A stretch of 64,000 nucleotides of DNA from Bianquea renquensis (GCF_014384895.1 NZ_JACRSQ010000017.1:23491-87490); one strand, 5' to 3'; counted from the first letter of the stretch, positions 33,639-44,021 are shown. The notes: a model not told the origin generated them from the letters alone. Program-made: numbers and translations.

Positions 33639-34514
33639 TCACTGTGGAATTTCGATAAAATTGCTCCATACATGCTTGCCATTGGCGTCAATGCCTTCTA
33701 CGCGCACGTGATGATCTGTGGAGTTAATTTTATATTGGCTGTGGGTGATATGGTCCCCCAGCTGGACCCGATTGCCTGCGAAGAAGGTGTCACTGTAAAA
33801 GATGACGGAACAGAGAGGGGAGGAATCCACGTGAAGAGTAAAGGTCGTCTCATCCAATGTAATCTGGTGGAGTTCAGGCCCCTGGGTGGAGTAGTAACGG
33901 TTCTCCTCAATGCCTTTGCGAATGGATGCCCAAGTATTATCGGGCGCCTGTACCATGATATACCCTCTAAATGCATCCCGCTCGTACCAATGCGTATCGT
34001 CAGTGGCAAACAATCGCTTCATGATCCCATTGGCCGCCAGGACATCGGCGTAATCGCTATAATATCCACGTCCGCTGTAATACTCGGAAACCCCGTTATA
34101 GATTTCAATTCCGTCGTAGCCCGACAGTTCTTGAAGGCTTTCATGGGTCATCAGCGACCAGCCCGGGTGGGCGACAATGGATAGACCGCCTGCGCCGTGG
34201 ATGGCGTCCAAGATTTGCTGCGGAGTTGCCGCCGGGTCCTGAACCACCTCCCGCTCCAAACCGATCCCTAGAATATGGTAGGCGATATTGGGCGACATAT
34301 AATTCCGGTCAAATTCCGTTCCCGGGATAACGCGCAGTCCATTTTTTTCAGCGGGTGGACAATATTTCCGGTGATCTGTGATGGCAAGGAAATCATAGCC
34401 CTGCCCGCGATAAAGCGCGATGGCTTCCTCCACTGTTTTTCTTCCATCCGACAGAGTCGTGTGCGTGTGAAGATTCCCCTTTTGCCAAGGGCACGACGAG
34501 TCAAAAATATTCAT
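33639..34514 (-). CDS. PHP-domain phosphoesterase-like protein
   Basis: A 291-residue cytosolic protein with PHP motifs from the start: GNLHTHTTLSDG (13-24), AITDHRK, GTEFDR, SIVAHPGW and FATDDTHW. The last 80 residues (from about YYSTQGPELHQI) form a beta-sandwich-like end. It resembles TrpH-type hydrolases; the reaction is not known. ATG 34514 is chosen; the frame extends to a TTG at 34547. It shares the family with the larger protein at 1511-2893. Confidence 0.82.
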   Translation of the reverse strand: MNIFDSSCPWQKGNLHTHTTLSDGRKTVEEAIALYRGQGYDFLAITDHRKYCPPAEKNGLRVIPGTEFDRNYMSPNIAYHILGIGLEREVVQDPAATPQQILDAIHGAGGLSIVAHPGWSLMTHESLQELSGYDGIEIYNGVSEYYSGRGYYSDYADVLAANGIMKRLFATDDTHWYERDAFRGYIMVQAPDNTWASIRKGIEENRYYSTQGPELHQITLDETTFTLHVDSSPLCSVIFYSDTFFAGNRVQLGDHITHSQYKINSTDHHVRVEGIDANGKHVWSNFIEIPQ

Positions 34515-34556
34515 CTTTTTCCAGACAGCTCCTTCCAGATAAACCAATCTAGGTGT

Positions 34557-34585
34557 ATTATACGGCAGACTTCACGAAAAAGCAA
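34557..34585 (-). promoter_or_regulatory. Promoter of the second PHP gene
   Basis: On the minus strand TTGCTT (34580-34585) and TATAAT (34557-34562) lie 17 nt apart, about 43 nt upstream of the start at 34514. Confidence 0.7.
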
Positions 34586-34661
34586 GCTGCGAAAATAAGT
34601 GGTGGCGGTTCTGTCTGGGAGATGTTGTAAACCATATCGCCGCACCAGTTGCAATTCGTGC

Positions 34662-34689
34662 TTGACAATAGAACAAGAAGTGCTATAAT
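34662..34689 (+). promoter_or_regulatory. Promoter of the cohesin-protease operon
   Basis: TTGACA (34662-34667) and TATAAT (34684-34689), 16 nt apart, are close to consensus. The leader to the ATG at 34811 is about 115 nt; it contains the partly palindromic TTAGTTATAACTAA at 34733-34746. Confidence 0.8.
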
Positions 34690-34810
34690 AGTCCGTGGTT
34701 AGCATAGCCTAACTGGGCTGTGTGCGAAAAGGTTAGTTATAACTAATAAGAGGATTTGCCGAAGACAGACTCACTGCGGATCCTACAGACAAATAAGAAA
34801 GGACAGGGGA

Positions 34811-35638
34811 ATGAAAAGACAGAAGCTTTTTTTACATGTAGTGCTGTTCGCGGTCCTGATGGTAGCATCAGCGTCAGGATATGTATTTGCGGACCCTGCA
34901 AATGCATTTGACATGCAATTTGATAAAGCTCAGGTAAAGACAGGCGACATTGTGAGCGGCAAGATCTACACGGAGTCGGGCCATATTACCAATGGAACCC
35001 TTCGCATGACCTACGATGATGCCCATTTACAGTTGCTAAGAGCAGAGAAATCTGCGGGGCAGGAAAAAACCTATGCCTCTGTAAATACAACGGTTCCAGG
35101 GGTAATCGTTGTGGCCTTCGCCAGCGAAGCCCCGATCCCTGTTGGAGATTTCATCCAGCTGGAGTTTCAGGTTCGAGAGAATCTGTCCACATCGGATGTG
35201 ATACAGATCTCCATGGACGCATCCGAAACCTATGATGAAAACAATCAAACCGTCCAATCGGAGATCGCGAATACATACTTAACCGTGGCTGGCGGTACCG
35301 GCGTGATTCCGGAAGAGCCAGGCAAGGATGGCGATTCAAGCGATTCACAGGGAGATGACAAAAACTCATCTGCGAATTCTGACACAGACCAGTCCAGTGA
35401 CAATGGGGACCACCAGAGTTCCGATGGTCAGGAAAATAGCGGACAGGATAGCAAGGGCAGTGAGAGCGAAGCTAGTACAAACAGTCAGGGTGGAACAGAC
35501 GCTGACAGTGCCGGCTCGTCGGCCAGGACAGGTGATACAGCACCGCTGTGGACTGTATCGGTGCTGGCTGTGGTCAGTATCATTGCCGTGACCGTCATTG
35601 TAAAGAGAAGGGCAGGTGCAAAGAATGAGACGAAGTAA
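34811..35638 (+). CDS. Cohesin-domain surface protein with Ser/Asp linker and C-terminal anchor
   Basis: A 275-residue protein. Signal peptide about 1-27; cohesin-like beta-sandwich about 33-165 (FDMQFDKAQVKTGDIVSGKI, GTLRMTYDDAHLQLL, then VVAFASEAPIP and IQLEFQV); a Ser/Asp/Gly/Gln-rich linker about 168-240; then RTGDTAPLW followed by a membrane helix (about 246-265) and KRRAG. The TGD before the helix resembles sortase-sorting signals of Clostridia. Cohesins bind dockerins in cellulosome-like complexes. The next gene, overlapping by 14 nt, encodes a protease with a dockerin-like segment, so this is probably its cell-surface receptor. Confidence 0.78.
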   Translation: MKRQKLFLHVVLFAVLMVASASGYVFADPANAFDMQFDKAQVKTGDIVSGKIYTESGHITNGTLRMTYDDAHLQLLRAEKSAGQEKTYASVNTTVPGVIVVAFASEAPIPVGDFIQLEFQVRENLSTSDVIQISMDASETYDENNQTVQSEIANTYLTVAGGTGVIPEEPGKDGDSSDSQGDDKNSSANSDTDQSSDNGDHQSSDGQENSGQDSKGSESEASTNSQGGTDADSAGSSARTGDTAPLWTVSVLAVVSIIAVTVIVKRRAGAKNETK

Positions 35639-38600
35639 ACGGCGGTTTGGCGATAGAATTCTTGGGATTCTTTTGACTTTTACAATTTGCTTCAGCGGGT
35701 CTAGCGGCCTAGCCTTTGGAGCAGAACAGCCAGATACGGATGGCTTTATGGCACCTGGGGCGGCGTCAACCGCTGATACAGAAAGCGATGCATTGGATGT
35801 TTATTATAAGGATACCGCAGAGCAGAGTGTTGGACAGGTCATCGGCAGCGCTGACTTCACAGAAGTTGACGGGTCCGATTCATCCCGCATAGACGGATTT
35901 CGCAAAGAGCTGGAAGCGGAAAAACCGGTGGAGGACGCCGAAATTTCAGATGATGAGATCGTCAATGCCATTCTCGTGCTAGATTCAAAATCCTTGCTGG
36001 AAAGAGGATATGAGGCTTCCGAGATTCCGGAAAATTTTTGGGCCGGGTTGATGGAATTTTGGATGAATCAAAAGCAGAACAATGTGGCGGATGAAGTGCA
36101 GAATACCTTTGAGGATATAACCATTACCTATTATTACACCATCGGTATTTGTGGCATTGGCATTACCACGCCATACAAAAATATCAATGGCCTAAAAGAG
36201 CTGGACGGCGTCCAGGATGTAATCCTATCCCCCCTCTACGAGGTACCGGGGGCGGATGAGTCGAACAACATTATTGGGGCGACGGCCGCCTGGCAGGAGA
36301 CAGGATATACCGGTAAGGGCACAAAGATCGCCATTATTGATACCGGGCTAGATCTGGATCACCCAAGCTTTCAGGGCGGGGACGAGTTCGAGACCACGGC
36401 AGATTCCCTGACGGTTGAGAAAGTCGACAACGTTCTCAAGGATTTAAATGTATCCTCTGTCCAGGAGGGGATTACGGCTGAAAAGTTGTATCGAAGCAAC
36501 AAAGTGCCATTCGCCTTTAACTATATTGACGCCTCCCTGCGAGTGGACCACAATGACGCCAACGGCTCCGATCACGGGACCCATGTGGCCGGTATTGCGG
36601 CGGCAAACAAGATCAGCACCACATCCATCAGCGGCGTGGCACCGGATGCGCAGCTCGTCATTATGAAGGTTTTCGGCAACCGGGGCGGGGCTTACTTTAG
36701 TGACATAATGGCGGCAATGGAGGATGCCATCCGGCTAGGGTGTGATTCCATCAATATCAGCATTGGTTCCGCGGCAGGGTTTACCAACGATGAGGAGGAG
36801 ATACAGGAAGTCTTTGCGCGGATCTGCGATACGGACGTGGTGGTTGCCGTTGCGGCGGGGAATGATTATAATGCAGCCTATGGAAATCCGACGGGAACCA
36901 ATTATAACCTGACGTCCAATCCGGACAATGGGCTTGTCACATCCCCGGGCGTTTACACAAATGCGACGACAGTGGCCAGTATGGACAATGCGTCGGAGTT
37001 CTTCACAGTAGGCCAAAAGAATATTACCTTCAACGATTCAGCCCAGACCGATGGAACGGCCTTTATGAAAAATTTTGCAGGTGGCCAAGAGATCCCGTTT
37101 GCTGTAGTCGGCAACTATGGAGCCGAAGTGGAGGATTTTGAGGAGGCCGAAGTCAACGGCAAAATCGCTCTCGTCCAGCGCGGCGGCGGAATTACCTTTA
37201 TGAAAAAGCAGGAAAACGCACAGGCGGCCGGCGCGGTGGGGGTCATCGTGTACAATAGCGTGGATGGCACAACGTCCATGAAAATCAATGACGGCGAGGG
37301 GTACATTCCGTGTATTTCCATCTCCAAGATTCTGGGGGAATACATGATCGAACAGTACTACAATGGCACCACAACACTCACCATCGGCATAGGAAGAACG
37401 GAGGACGCCCTCAAGATGAGTACATTCTCGTCCTGGGGGACAACCTCATCTCTAAATCTAAAACCGGATCTCACCGCCGTCGGAGGCAATGTCCTCTCAA
37501 CCACAGACGGGGGACTGTATGGAACAAAGACGGGTACTTCCATGGCCTCCCCCCAGATTGCGGGCGCGGCGGCTTTAGTCAAGCAGTATTTGAGAGATCA
37601 GTGCCCGGAGCTGTCGGAAGGGGAGATTCATGCGAGAACAAATCAGCTTCTGTTAAGCACCGCCATTCCATGCAGGGAAGACAACGGTACGGAGTATTCC
37701 CCGAGAAAGCAGGGAGCCGGTCTCGTCAATGTGGGAAACGCGCTGGGAACGGAGGCGTATCTCAGTGTGGAATCCCAAAGCGGGCAGAGGCCCAAGGTGG
37801 AACTGTGGGATGATCCGCAGAAGACAGGAAGCTACCAGTATTCTTTCACGGTCTCCAATATGACGGAGGACTCCCTGGCCTACCTTCTCTCCAACTCCCT
37901 TCTGACCAACGGGTACAGGGCGGAGACAGACGAAAACGGGGAAACCTATGATCTGCTCAGTGAGAGCGACATGGCGCTGAGCGGTACCACCTCCTTTGAC
38001 AGCGCCGCCATGGGCTACTATTATGATGTGGATGATGACAAAGAGGTGGATACCCGGGATATCAGAACCCTGATGCTCCGGGAAACCTACAGCAACCGAG
38101 AGGCCGCCATGGCGGATCTTGATCAGGATGGCGATCTCTGCGACGACCAGGATATAATGCTGTTTCTCGATAATCTCTCTGGGCTGAAAGAAGACCTGGA
38201 GCTCGACCGAGAGGCGCTGATTGTCCCGGGAAATGAAACGGCCACAGTCAATGTCAAAATTGATCTGACCGAGGATCAGAAGGTGGCTTTCGATCAGCGG
38301 TATCCCAACGGTATCTACGTGGAAGGATTTACGTATCTCAATTCCCTCAATGAGGACGGCATCGGACTATCCCTGCCATATCTGGGATTTTACGGGGATT
38401 GGGCCCAAGCTCCCATATTTGACGCCCATGACCATTATTATGAGACAGAGGGAAAAGTTAACTCGTATGGGACGTACCTGTGGACGGAGGAATCCATCTT
38501 AGGTGTCAATCCGTACGTAGAGACAGGATACGATGCTGCTCACAATGCGATTTCCGACATGAACACCCTGGATGTGTTGGAGAGCGCACTGCTGCGCAAT

Positions 38601-41600
38601 GTCAAGAATCTGAAAATCACCGTGACCGACACAGAGGGGAATGCGCTATATTCCCATGAAGAGCGCTATGTGACGAAAGCCCTGTACAGCAGCTCGACCA
38701 TGAAATACAGGGTCTATCGCTCACCGAAGCTGTGGGACGGCACAGGGCAGGATGGAGAGTTCCTGGAAAACAATACGGTGGTCAACCTGAATGTGGAAGC
38801 GGAGCTTGACTATAAAGGGAACAAACAGAGCTTTACCTACCCGATTACCATCGATACGGAGAAGCCGACGTTGCTCTCTACGGAGGTGGTGACAGACAGC
38901 GACGGGCGCATTAAGCTGAGGGCGTCCTTCCGAGACAATCAGTATATCGCCGCCGTTATCTTTAAGAGCGCCAACGGTTCAGTGGAATATGAACGCTATG
39001 CCATTGAGCAGTCGGAGGCGGGGGAAACCATTACCGGCTATGAATTTGATGTCACCGAGTACGACGATGATTTTATGATGATCCTCGTGGACTACGCCAT
39101 GAATCAGGTGGACTATGATATCGACATGGGGATCAAGGATAATGGTGTGAAAGAGCCGGTTGCGCTGGAGGAAGGGACTCTCTACGGGTTTAATATGGGG
39201 GAGACCAGCCGCCTACCGGCAGCCATGGTCAAGGCGCCATTACAGGATGTCTCCCAGGCCACCGTCGCGGCAAATCTGAATGGGATCTACGCGGCAGAAT
39301 ATTTGGACGGGTATGTGATCACTTTCAATGCCCTGAAGGAACTGAACGTCTATACGCCCCAGGGAACCTATTGGTCCCAGAGCAAAATCAGAACATTGGA
39401 TTGCGACGTCTACGATATGACGTATAACTATGAGGATCACAACCTGTATGCCATTACCTACCACGATGAGAAAGTGTACTTGAGCACCATTGATATCTTT
39501 GACGGGACAGTGAACGACATCGGCGCTTTCGGCAAGGGCATGGCAACCCTGGGATGCACCACGGAAGGCCAGCTCTATGCGCTGAGCAAGGCGGGCGAGC
39601 TCTGCAAAGTCAATAAGGCGGACGCAACCTCCACGGTGGTAGGAAAAGTGTCGGAGACAGAGGATGAACAGTGGGTATCCTTAAATTACCGCCAGAGCAT
39701 GGCCTATGATCATAACACTGGCAAGATGTACTGGTATGCCTTCTGCTATAACGGGACGACGGGAAAGCTCATCAGCCATCTGAGCGAAGTCAATCTGGAC
39801 ACTGGCGCCACAGCCATCGTAGGCGAGTTTGATGAAGCCTGCGAGGTTGCCGCCCTGTTCATTCCCTATGATGGAGATCTGGAGATTACTCCGACGGACA
39901 CGGTTACGGCTGTAACCCTGGATCAAAATTCCGTTGCCCTGTTCCCCGGACAGGAAACCCGAATTTTTGCAGCGGTGACGCCGTGGAATGCCAAGAATAC
40001 CGAGGTGGAGTGGACATCGGAGGATCCCGCAGTTGCAACGGTGACCAACGGGCGGATCACAGCCGTTGCGGGAGGCGATACCATTGTCAGAGCCACCGTA
40101 AAGGGAACGGACATTTCCGCAGAGTGCAAGGTGAAGGTGATCGCGGATCCGGAACCCTTCTATGGGTATCTGCTGCTTGACTGGCATGATAACACAGGCG
40201 ACGGCATCATTCAGATTGATGTGAAAAATCCTATCAAGTACAAGAAAAAAGCGGACATTCTGCAATTTGTCTACGCGGGCGAATATGTTGACGGCTTCTA
40301 TTACTGCTATGACAGCAATGGATATTTCTACCGGGTTGACCCGGAGGAGTGGATCTACAATACAGTAGGAAAAGCGGATGGCAAGGTTGTGGAGATGACC
40401 TATGACTATGCGACGAATACTATGTATGGCATTTCAAGCACAGGCCACTCCACTGCGCTGGTGCGCATCGATATGAATACCGGTGAGACAACGGAAATCG
40501 GAAGCCAGGATACAAAGATCGTTGCCATGGCCAGTGTGCCAACGGCCGGGGATGCGGCGACAGGTTTTACAGACAGCAAGTTGTACGCAATCAACGAAGA
40601 CTGTCAGCTGGTCACCCTGTCCAAGGACGACGGATCAGCCACAGTTGACGCCAACAGTGATCGATACGGCATACCCGATGTGGCGTATGTCCAGTCCATG
40701 ACCTATGACTACAATACGGGTTACATTTACTGGGCACAGGTATACCAGTCCCAGAATTCCTCCCTGTATGTGCTGGATCTGGACGGTCAGACGATGTACT
40801 ATGCCGGTGTCATCGGGAAGGTTGGGTCCCAGGTGTCAGGACTGGTTTCAATTCCAAAGGAAGGGACTGTGCCCGACATTCCATATGTTCCCCTTGAGGG
40901 CATTGCGCTGAGCGCACAGGATTGTGTCATGGTGAAGGGCGGAAAGCTACAGATCCGGGCTAAGATGGTCCCCTACAATGCAACGAGCCGGAATGTCAGC
41001 TGGTCCAGCGACAAACCGGATGTGGTCGATATCGATGAGGGTGGGGTCGCAACCGCTTACAATGTCGGAACGGCCACCATCACCTGCACGGCGTTGGACG
41101 AAGAGACGCGGACGACATTCACCGAGACATTGACGGTTACCGTGACGGAGCCCATTGATACCCTTAGCGGGTTCCTGCTCCAGGACTATGAGACCAACAA
41201 TTATAATGCCTGGATCCACATTGATCCGGTCAATCCGTGGAAGTATACTGCAATCAACGCCAGCACCCCCACCATCGGCGCTGGGACCTATTACAACGGT
41301 TGGCTGTACGGATATGACAACAATTATGCCGCCACCACCGGCCTGCGAAATTTCTACAAGATTGATCCCCAGACTGGGGAGGCGGTCAAACTGGGAACCA
41401 TCCAGACCAAGGTATCGGATATGGCCTTTGACTACAGCAGTGGGGTAATGTATGCCATCACAGACGACACCCAGATCAGCATGGTGGATACCAGCAATGG
41501 AGAGATGTATCCTGTTCTGACACAGGAGGATCAGGTGCTCGTCGCCCTGACGGTGGATGAAAAGGGAACCGTGTACGTCATCGGACGCAAGGCAGGCAGT

Positions 41601-43832
41601 ACCCAGGCGGATGCCAGCTTGTATACAGCGGATCTAACAGCCGGCACTCTGACAAAGATCGGAGATACGGGGCAGAAGGCTGTCATGGAACAATCCATGA
41701 CCTACGATTTCGAAAATGGGTATATCTACTGGGCACAGGCGTGGGCCAAAGCTGGGGAAGGCAGGGAGTTAAATCTTTGCATTGTCAATCCCAAGAACGG
41801 ATATGCCAGCGTCATCGGCAAAATTGGGGAATCCGGTTCGGAAGTATCAGCGCTGTACTGCGATTCTCCAGATGAACCACAGGCCCCCTATGTGGAGCTA
41901 GAGGATATCCACATTGGGCAGGGCGCCGAGACGGATCTCATCGTGGGCGGAGAGCTGCAACTTCAAGTCAGCGCCGATCCCATCCATGCGACCAATAAAG
42001 ACTATCAATATACGACGGATCAGAGAGACGTGGCAACTGTCTCCGAAACCGGCGTGATAAAAGCCGTAGGAAAAGGGACTGCGACCATCACAGTCTCTGC
42101 CACGGACAGCGGGAAAACCATGGTGAAGACAATCAAGGTCAACGTATTGGAACCGCCGGAAAAGATGGTGGCATTTTTAATCGAGGATCGCTTGTTTGAA
42201 GGAAATGAACTCAACAGCTTCATTACCTTCCCCCTGGCGGGCTCGGAGGAGTATGAAGAAGAAACCTCCTTTGATAAGCAGATTATCGCCGGAGAACGGT
42301 ATGACGGAAACATCTATGCGTATACGTCGGACTTGCAGTTCATCAAGATTGACGAAGGGTCAAAAGAGTACGATGTCATTGGGGAGGTGAAGGACAAGAT
42401 TGCCGACATGGCCTTTGATTATTCCCGTGGCATCATGTTTGGACTGACCTATCTGGGCCAAAAGCTGGTGGAGATTGATTTGTCCACTGGAAATTGGTAT
42501 GAAGTCGGAGCTATGACCGATGGGGAAGGCGCGCAGGTCAAGGTGAACTCCATCGCCTGCGATGAAAGGGGCACGCTGTACGGCATCACATCGGACGGCA
42601 AATTCTATGCAATTGATGAGACCGGCAAGGCGACGCTGATCAGCGAGACAATGTTGTCCTCCTCCCTAAATTATGAGAGTGATTTGACCTACGACCCGGA
42701 TACGGCGATGCTGTATTGGAGCCAGATTTCCCGCACAGAACAGCGCATCTACATCATAAATCCCAGGACGGGGGCGACCATCGGCATGTATCCTATCGGT
42801 GAGGAGGGCGCGGAAGTCTCCCTGCTCTATGCCGACAGCAAGACAGCGCTGACTCCGCCGGAGGCAGTGCCTGTCGATGCCATTGTTCTGTCCAATACCA
42901 CAGCCCAGATTTCCAAGGGGAGCACTTTGGCGCTCACAGCGACGGTACTGCCTGTCAGCGTGGCTGTGGATAAGACGGTGCGCTGGGAGAGCAGCGACCC
43001 GACGGTTGCAGGGGTTGACGAAAAAGGAAACGTCACGGGGATTCAATCCGGGACGGCGACCATAACAGCCAAAAATGCAGACGGAACCGTAACGGCTACC
43101 TGCGATATAACCGTCGTGGAAGGCGGGGATCTGGCATATGGGTATTCTGTCACAGATGGGAGTTGGGTCTCCTTTGATCTGAGCAGTCCCGACCAGTTGA
43201 CCAAAGTGGCCGATGGCGACGAGATTGTTTGTGCCACCTATGCAGACGGTTTGGTCTATGCCTATCTGAAAGGCGGAAAACAGCTAGTTAAGTTTGATCC
43301 GGATACGGTGGTAAATGGAAGCTATGTCTATGAGACCGTCGGGGCAGCGCAGAAATCTACGATCATCAAAGATATCGCGTATGATAAGAAGGCAGGCAAG
43401 CTGTATGGAATATCCATGAATAAAATGTTTGAGATCGATATGGCCACGGGTGCCCAGACAGCTCTGTATAGTGGGTTTTATTTCGGGGTAACGGGTATGA
43501 TGCTGTACACCATGGCCTCGGACGATGCGGGGACCATCTATGCCATATCCTCCCTGGGCGCTCTCTGCTCCTTAGATCAGACCACAGGATGCGGTGAGTA
43601 TGTCATTGACAAGAACACTAAATTGGATGGCACATCCCTGAACGGGTCCAATAACTCCATGGCCTTTGGCTCCGATGGCACCCTATACTGGGCGGCGACG
43701 ACGACGGCCAAGGGGACGGCATCAACTGTTTTGAATAAAGTGGATCTCGCAACCGGCAAGGTGAGTCAATATATCGGAAGCTTTGGCGGAGAGGATCGGG
43801 ATGTGAAGCTCACAGGAATGTACATCAAGTAA
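35625..43832 (+). CDS. Giant secreted subtilase (S8) with PA, dockerin-like, propeller-like and BIG2 domains
   Basis: A 2735-residue protein with a signal peptide (about 1-33). Subtilase triad: Asp239 (IAIIDTGLDLDHPSF), His317 (DHGTHVAGIAA), Ser639 (TGTSMASPQIAGA), with a PA domain inserted before the Ser (about 490-590, KIALVQRGG). Residues about 800-855 form a dockerin-like pair of Ca-binding loops (DVDDDKEVDTRD; DLDQDGDLCDDQD). From about 1185 on, five propeller-like modules of about 240 residues (each with a phrase like MTYDYATNTMYGI or MAFDYSSGVMYAI) alternate with four BIG2 domains. There is no membrane anchor or LPxTG at the end. ATG 35625 follows AGGTGCAAAGA within the end of the cohesin gene. 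Confidence 0.85.
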   Translation: MRRSKRRFGDRILGILLTFTICFSGSSGLAFGAEQPDTDGFMAPGAASTADTESDALDVYYKDTAEQSVGQVIGSADFTEVDGSDSSRIDGFRKELEAEKPVEDAEISDDEIVNAILVLDSKSLLERGYEASEIPENFWAGLMEFWMNQKQNNVADEVQNTFEDITITYYYTIGICGIGITTPYKNINGLKELDGVQDVILSPLYEVPGADESNNIIGATAAWQETGYTGKGTKIAIIDTGLDLDHPSFQGGDEFETTADSLTVEKVDNVLKDLNVSSVQEGITAEKLYRSNKVPFAFNYIDASLRVDHNDANGSDHGTHVAGIAAANKISTTSISGVAPDAQLVIMKVFGNRGGAYFSDIMAAMEDAIRLGCDSINISIGSAAGFTNDEEEIQEVFARICDTDVVVAVAAGNDYNAAYGNPTGTNYNLTSNPDNGLVTSPGVYTNATTVASMDNASEFFTVGQKNITFNDSAQTDGTAFMKNFAGGQEIPFAVVGNYGAEVEDFEEAEVNGKIALVQRGGGITFMKKQENAQAAGAVGVIVYNSVDGTTSMKINDGEGYIPCISISKILGEYMIEQYYNGTTTLTIGIGRTEDALKMSTFSSWGTTSSLNLKPDLTAVGGNVLSTTDGGLYGTKTGTSMASPQIAGAAALVKQYLRDQCPELSEGEIHARTNQLLLSTAIPCREDNGTEYSPRKQGAGLVNVGNALGTEAYLSVESQSGQRPKVELWDDPQKTGSYQYSFTVSNMTEDSLAYLLSNSLLTNGYRAETDENGETYDLLSESDMALSGTTSFDSAAMGYYYDVDDDKEVDTRDIRTLMLRETYSNREAAMADLDQDGDLCDDQDIMLFLDNLSGLKEDLELDREALIVPGNETATVNVKIDLTEDQKVAFDQRYPNGIYVEGFTYLNSLNEDGIGLSLPYLGFYGDWAQAPIFDAHDHYYETEGKVNSYGTYLWTEESILGVNPYVETGYDAAHNAISDMNTLDVLESALLRNVKNLKITVTDTEGNALYSHEERYVTKALYSSSTMKYRVYRSPKLWDGTGQDGEFLENNTVVNLNVEAELDYKGNKQSFTYPITIDTEKPTLLSTEVVTDSDGRIKLRASFRDNQYIAAVIFKSANGSVEYERYAIEQSEAGETITGYEFDVTEYDDDFMMILVDYAMNQVDYDIDMGIKDNGVKEPVALEEGTLYGFNMGETSRLPAAMVKAPLQDVSQATVAANLNGIYAAEYLDGYVITFNALKELNVYTPQGTYWSQSKIRTLDCDVYDMTYNYEDHNLYAITYHDEKVYLSTIDIFDGTVNDIGAFGKGMATLGCTTEGQLYALSKAGELCKVNKADATSTVVGKVSETEDEQWVSLNYRQSMAYDHNTGKMYWYAFCYNGTTGKLISHLSEVNLDTGATAIVGEFDEACEVAALFIPYDGDLEITPTDTVTAVTLDQNSVALFPGQETRIFAAVTPWNAKNTEVEWTSEDPAVATVTNGRITAVAGGDTIVRATVKGTDISAECKVKVIADPEPFYGYLLLDWHDNTGDGIIQIDVKNPIKYKKKADILQFVYAGEYVDGFYYCYDSNGYFYRVDPEEWIYNTVGKADGKVVEMTYDYATNTMYGISSTGHSTALVRIDMNTGETTEIGSQDTKIVAMASVPTAGDAATGFTDSKLYAINEDCQLVTLSKDDGSATVDANSDRYGIPDVAYVQSMTYDYNTGYIYWAQVYQSQNSSLYVLDLDGQTMYYAGVIGKVGSQVSGLVSIPKEGTVPDIPYVPLEGIALSAQDCVMVKGGKLQIRAKMVPYNATSRNVSWSSDKPDVVDIDEGGVATAYNVGTATITCTALDEETRTTFTETLTVTVTEPIDTLSGFLLQDYETNNYNAWIHIDPVNPWKYTAINASTPTIGAGTYYNGWLYGYDNNYAATTGLRNFYKIDPQTGEAVKLGTIQTKVSDMAFDYSSGVMYAITDDTQISMVDTSNGEMYPVLTQEDQVLVALTVDEKGTVYVIGRKAGSTQADASLYTADLTAGTLTKIGDTGQKAVMEQSMTYDFENGYIYWAQAWAKAGEGRELNLCIVNPKNGYASVIGKIGESGSEVSALYCDSPDEPQAPYVELEDIHIGQGAETDLIVGGELQLQVSADPIHATNKDYQYTTDQRDVATVSETGVIKAVGKGTATITVSATDSGKTMVKTIKVNVLEPPEKMVAFLIEDRLFEGNELNSFITFPLAGSEEYEEETSFDKQIIAGERYDGNIYAYTSDLQFIKIDEGSKEYDVIGEVKDKIADMAFDYSRGIMFGLTYLGQKLVEIDLSTGNWYEVGAMTDGEGAQVKVNSIACDERGTLYGITSDGKFYAIDETGKATLISETMLSSSLNYESDLTYDPDTAMLYWSQISRTEQRIYIINPRTGATIGMYPIGEEGAEVSLLYADSKTALTPPEAVPVDAIVLSNTTAQISKGSTLALTATVLPVSVAVDKTVRWESSDPTVAGVDEKGNVTGIQSGTATITAKNADGTVTATCDITVVEGGDLAYGYSVTDGSWVSFDLSSPDQLTKVADGDEIVCATYADGLVYAYLKGGKQLVKFDPDTVVNGSYVYETVGAAQKSTIIKDIAYDKKAGKLYGISMNKMFEIDMATGAQTALYSGFYFGVTGMMLYTMASDDAGTIYAISSLGALCSLDQTTGCGEYVIDKNTKLDGTSLNGSNNSMAFGSDGTLYWAATTTAKGTASTVLNKVDLATGKVSQYIGSFGGEDRDVKLTGMYIK

Positions 43833-43904
43833 AAGCTGTTATCTGCTGCGGTAGGAATCCCAGAGAGCTGTGGAGATTGTGGATAATCCGCGCACACAAT
43901 AGGC

Positions 43905-43952
43905 AAGGCCGTGACCTCGCGAAGATACTTCGCAAAGCCACGGCCTTTTACT
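43905..43952 (+). terminator. Terminator after the protease gene
   Basis: AAGGCCGTG (43905-43913) pairs with CACGGCCTT (43939-43947), with GCGAAG/CTTCGC inside, and is followed by TTTACTT. The A-rich side could also serve the converging HtrA gene. Confidence 0.75.
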
Positions 43953-44021
43953 TGTTCTTGTCTTACAGGTAAGTCCGCTGAGACTAACCTAGATCCGAAG
44001 AATCGGACTTGTATTCGTGGT

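Noticed and set aside
35520..35638. Canonical LPxTG sorting signal at the end of the cohesin protein
   Set aside because: Only a TGD before the membrane helix is present, with no LPxT; noted as sorting-like, not as a confirmed signal.
39900..43125. Regular repeats in the protease gene as a CRISPR array or DNA satellite
   Set aside because: The repeats are about 1 kb apart, diverged and entirely in frame as protein modules.
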